Shown here piece after piece: positions 5,462-7,089 of a DNA stretch of 7,089 bases. The translations under genes and the position numbers were made by a program. Below the pieces are notes generated by a model. The model ran no database searches. It saw nothing but the letters and a program-made list of their open reading frames with translations, and was not told where the DNA came from. The DNA comes from Chloroflexota bacterium (GTDB taxonomy: Bacteria > Chloroflexota > Limnocylindria > QHBO01). The stretch lies in contig JAHFBB010000041.1 of assembly GCA_023250255.1 (NCBI GenBank), positions 1-7,089 on the forward strand, written 5' to 3'. Position 1 is the first letter of the stretch; each line of letters begins with the position of its first letter.

Positions 5462-5466
5462 ACAAT
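5461..5466 (+). promoter_or_regulatory. -10 box for the small membrane-protein pair
   Basis: TACAAT is near consensus, with no obvious -35 at 16-18 bases. A start near 5473 would put the GTG at 5476 almost at the 5' end of the transcript, as in leaderless mRNAs. Confidence 0.45.
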
Positions 5467-5475
5467 CCGCGGGCC

Positions 5476-5919
5476 GTGAGACAACGCCATTCGCTTGCAC
5501 CCAGCCATATGACCGATGGGCATGCCGGCGCCGCGCTGGTCCTGGCGGTCATGGGCGCAGCCCTGTTCTTGACCAGCCTGGGGATCATCGTCAGCGGCCT
5601 GACCATGAGCAACAGCTTCGATCCCACCAGCCCGCCACCGAACGCCGCCGACGTTGGCAGGGCGCAGGTGATGCTCGGTGTCGTGGTGGGCATCCTTGGG
5701 ACGGTCCTGGTTGCGGGCAGTGTCCTGCTGATGACCGGCACGACGGGAGCGCGTCTGCCGACCGCCCTCGCGGCCCTGGTGGGCGGCGTTGGCGGGGTGG
5801 TTGCCGCGGTACTGTTGATCCTCGAGACGCCGAATGACCTGATTCTGCCCATCGGCCTGATTGTCGGGGCACTGGTACTGGCGGCCGCCGGTACCGTCCT
5901 GATTCGCCGACCGGCCTGA
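5476..5919 (+). CDS. Small four-helix membrane protein, function unknown
   Basis: 147 aa from GTG 5476, or 136 aa from ATG 5509; neither has a Shine-Dalgarno. I chose GTG because the -10 box at 5461-5466 places it at the very 5' end of the message. Counting from GTG, hydrophobic helices lie at about 17-43 (AALVLAVMGAALFLTSLGIIVSGL), 59-84, 91-113 and 120-143, with a short Pro-rich loop (FDPTSPPPNAAD) between helices 1 and 2 and a basic C-terminal RRPA. I see no catalytic or binding motif. The gene is divergent from the DUF885 operon and overlaps the next small membrane-protein gene, so the two products probably function or are made together. Confidence 0.7.
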   Translation: MRQRHSLAPSHMTDGHAGAALVLAVMGAALFLTSLGIIVSGLTMSNSFDPTSPPPNAADVGRAQVMLGVVVGILGTVLVAGSVLLMTGTTGARLPTALAALVGGVGGVVAAVLLILETPNDLILPIGLIVGALVLAAAGTVLIRRPA

Positions 5920-6347
5920 GTTTCGCGACGACCCGCCTCGTCCTGGCCGCCGCCTACCTGGTCGGCGGGATCGGGGCGCTGGCGGTGGGGGTGGCCTTCG
6001 CCGACGACATTCTCTCGGCCTTCCCCGACCTCATCGTCAGTGCGGAGGCGATCGGTGGAGCGGCAACTGCCCTGGCAGTCATGCTGGCGGTCATTGGCTG
6101 TGGTCACCTGTTCGTCTGGAGCGGACTCCGTCGCGGACGCCGGTGGGCGCGGGTCAGCGCGGTGGTCGGCGGGATCGGTCTTGTCTTCCTCTGGGGGCTG
6201 TCAGCGGTGGCCGCAATGGTGACCAGCCTGACCCAGCCGCAATCGGCCACGCCGCTGTTGGTGGGTGCGCTGATCTTGGCCATGGTGGCCACGGTCGAAG
6301 GCTGGCTGGTGGTCGCCGCCCTGCGCCAGGGACCGGGGGCCGGCTAG
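5916..6347 (+). CDS. Second small four-helix membrane protein, probable CTG start
   Basis: 143 aa if translation starts at CTG 5916, which overlaps the previous stop as CTGA. The first standard start in frame is GTG 5985, but that would delete the first helix (RLVLAAAYLVGGIGALAVGVAF, residues 7-28), which continues the same high-GC3 coding pattern without a break. Further helices lie at about 42-64, 75-98 and 107-129. A basic WSGLRRGRRWARV loop between helices 2 and 3 is the most family-like segment and suggests a cytoplasmic face. I recognise no function. The frame is -1 relative to its neighbour, so a programmed frameshift making one eight-helix protein is an alternative to CTG initiation. 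Confidence 0.62.
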   Translation: MSFATTRLVLAAAYLVGGIGALAVGVAFADDILSAFPDLIVSAEAIGGAATALAVMLAVIGCGHLFVWSGLRRGRRWARVSAVVGGIGLVFLWGLSAVAAMVTSLTQPQSATPLLVGALILAMVATVEGWLVVAALRQGPGAG

Positions 6348-6361
6348 CGCAGGGGCGCTGC

Positions 6362-6367
6362 TATACT
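6362..6367 (+). promoter_or_regulatory. -10 box for tRNA-Asp
   Basis: TATACT lies 16 bases before the tRNA 5' end, giving a leader of about 10 nt. No TTG-type -35 is visible 16-18 bases upstream. The box starts 14 bases after the stop of the preceding gene. Confidence 0.5.
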
Positions 6368-6383
6368 CCGCCACCGCCGCTAC

Positions 6384-6460
6384 GGGCCCGTGGTGTAGTG
6401 GCCCAACATGCCTGCCTGTCACGCAGGAGATCGCCGGTTCGAATCCGGTCGGGCCCGCCA
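6384..6460 (+). tRNA. tRNA-Asp (anticodon GTC)
   Basis: The acceptor GGGCCCG pairs perfectly with CGGGCCC, followed by discriminator G and an encoded CCA. D-stem GTGT/ACAT includes one G-U pair. The anticodon stem CCTGC/GCAGG with loop CTGTCAC gives anticodon GTC, matching the strongly conserved bacterial tRNA-Asp anticodon arm. Variable loop is AGATC, and the T-arm is GCCGG-TTCGAAT-CCGGT. It is convergent with the LOG-type gene; only 19 bases separate them. Confidence 0.98.
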
Positions 6461-6463
6461 TCC

Positions 6464-6485
6464 AGCATCCGCTGATGCTTCAGCG
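6464..6485. terminator. Overlapping hairpins between tRNA-Asp and the convergent LOG gene
   Basis: Two alternative 6-bp stems share bases: AGCATC-CGCT-GATGCT (6464-6479) and CGCTGA-TGCT-TCAGCG (6470-6485). The second includes the stop codon of the LOG gene. Neither has a T-run; they could serve as a compact two-way terminator. Confidence 0.35.
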
Positions 6486-7089
6486 CGAGCGAATCCCGTC
6501 GTCGGCTGGCTGGTGGATCCGGGCTGCCTGTCGGGCGTGGTACCGCTCGACGATGATCCGAACGGCCTCGTCAAGGTCATCGGTCACCGTCACCAGCTGG
6601 AGGTCCTGGGCTGACACCTTGCCCTCGGCGAGGACGCGTCCCATGACCCAGTCCAACAGCCCGGACCAGTAGTCCTCGCCAATGAGGACCACCGGGAAAT
6701 GCTCGATCTTTCCGGTCTGGATAAGGGTCAGTGCCTCGAACAGCTCGTCGAGGGTGCCGAGGCCGCCGGGAAAGATGACGAACGCCTCGGCGTACTTCAC
6801 GAACATGGTCTTGCGGACAAAGAAGTAGCGGAACTCGATCCCCAGGTCCACGTACGGGTTGATGTCCTGCTCGAACGGCAACTCGATGTTGCAGCCGATG
6901 GACAGGCCGCCGGCCTCCTGGGCACCGCGGTTGGCGGCCTCCATGATTCCTGGCCCACCGCCGGTGATCACCGCCAGGCCGGCTTTGGCAAGCTTCGCGC
7001 CGAGGCGGCGGGCAAGTCGGTATTGCGGATCCGAGCGGCCGACCCGTGCCGAACCGAAGACGCTGACCGCCGGACCGATGTTGGCCAGG
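6480..7089 (-). CDS. LOG/TIGR00730 family Rossmann-fold protein (nucleotide phosphoribohydrolase-like), 5' truncated
   Basis: The reading frame is open from the window edge to TGA 6482-6480, about 203 residues visible. The visible N-terminus contains VSVFGSARVG, then VITGGGPGIMEAANRGA (a Rossmann phosphate-binding turn), NIELPFEQDINPYVD, FFVRKTMFVKYA and the family signature PGGLGTLDELFEALTLIQ. PGGxGTxxE with the upstream Arg is the active-site region of LOG enzymes, which cleave the base-ribose bond of nucleoside 5'-monophosphates such as cytokinin riboside 5'-phosphate. Related bacterial proteins were long mislabelled lysine decarboxylases. In a free-living bacterium a nucleotide-salvage role is as likely as cytokinin production. 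Only the first residues appear to be missing; GTG 6971 would cut the fold and is not the true start. Confidence 0.9.
   Translation of the reverse strand, partial: LANIGPAVSVFGSARVGRSDPQYRLARRLGAKLAKAGLAVITGGGPGIMEAANRGAQEAGGLSIGCNIELPFEQDINPYVDLGIEFRYFFVRKTMFVKYAEAFVIFPGGLGTLDELFEALTLIQTGKIEHFPVVLIGEDYWSGLLDWVMGRVLAEGKVSAQDLQLVTVTDDLDEAVRIIVERYHARQAARIHQPADDGIRSR

Noticed and set aside
5131..5475. Longer N-terminus for the first small membrane protein
   Set aside because: This extension is antisense to the 5' end of DUF885 and crosses the divergent promoter region; the -10 at 5461 lies inside it.
6201..6461. Minus-strand frame encoding 'TGFEPAISC…' and similar tRNA-derived peptides near 2083-2158
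   Set aside because: These are translations of tRNA genes, a common annotation artefact.

Overview
This is a 7.1 kb stretch of a high-GC bacterial chromosome. Codon third positions are strongly G/C, start codons are mixed (ATG, GTG, TTG, probably CTG), both tRNA genes encode their own CCA end, and several gene pairs are joined by 4-base stop/start overlaps. The gene set fits a high-GC Gram-positive-like lineage: a zinc-ribbon plus septum-formation membrane protein, a lipoprotein cyclophilin, a DUF885 peptidase-like protein and a TIGR00730/LOG protein. My best guess is Chloroflexota (Limnocylindria-type), with Actinomycetota second. No marker gene here settles it.

Layout. 1-1801 (+): the last codons of an upstream gene, then a BcrA-like ABC ATPase and its six-helix permease. 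All three are joined by overlapping stop/start codons (TTGA, ATGA), so this is the 3' end of an operon. 1802-2082: no convincing gene, but several inverted repeats. 2083-2158 (-): tRNA-Arg(CCG). 2193-2813 (-): a protein with an N-terminal RanBP2-type zinc finger, one membrane helix and an extracytoplasmic septum-formation domain. 2814-3124: an intergenic region unusually dense in palindromes. It holds a good minus-strand promoter, a roughly 140-nt RNA segment that can fold (including a GAAA-capped hairpin), and an 11-bp terminator-like hairpin, all before the zinc-finger gene starts. 3125-5385 (-): a DUF885 protein followed, with a GTGA overlap, by a lipoprotein peptidyl-prolyl isomerase. 5386-5475: a short divergent promoter region. 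5476-6347 (+): two small four-helix membrane proteins; the second appears to start at CTG inside the stop codon of the first. 6384-6460 (+): tRNA-Asp(GTC) with its own -10 box. 6480-7089 (-): a LOG/TIGR00730 protein whose 5' end lies outside the window.

How the parts may work together. The ABC pair probably exports a small amphipathic or antibiotic-like compound or contributes to self-protection, as BcrA relatives do. The DUF885/cyclophilin pair combines a putative zinc-dependent hydrolase with an exported foldase; the overlap implies coupled translation but not necessarily a shared pathway. The remaining genes look like ordinary housekeeping neighbours.

The most interesting item is the 2880-3021 leader or small RNA (minus strand), with its promoter-spacer palindrome and hairpin series. 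I could not match it to a known riboswitch or small-RNA family by eye. No mobile element, CRISPR array, rRNA gene or replication origin is visible.
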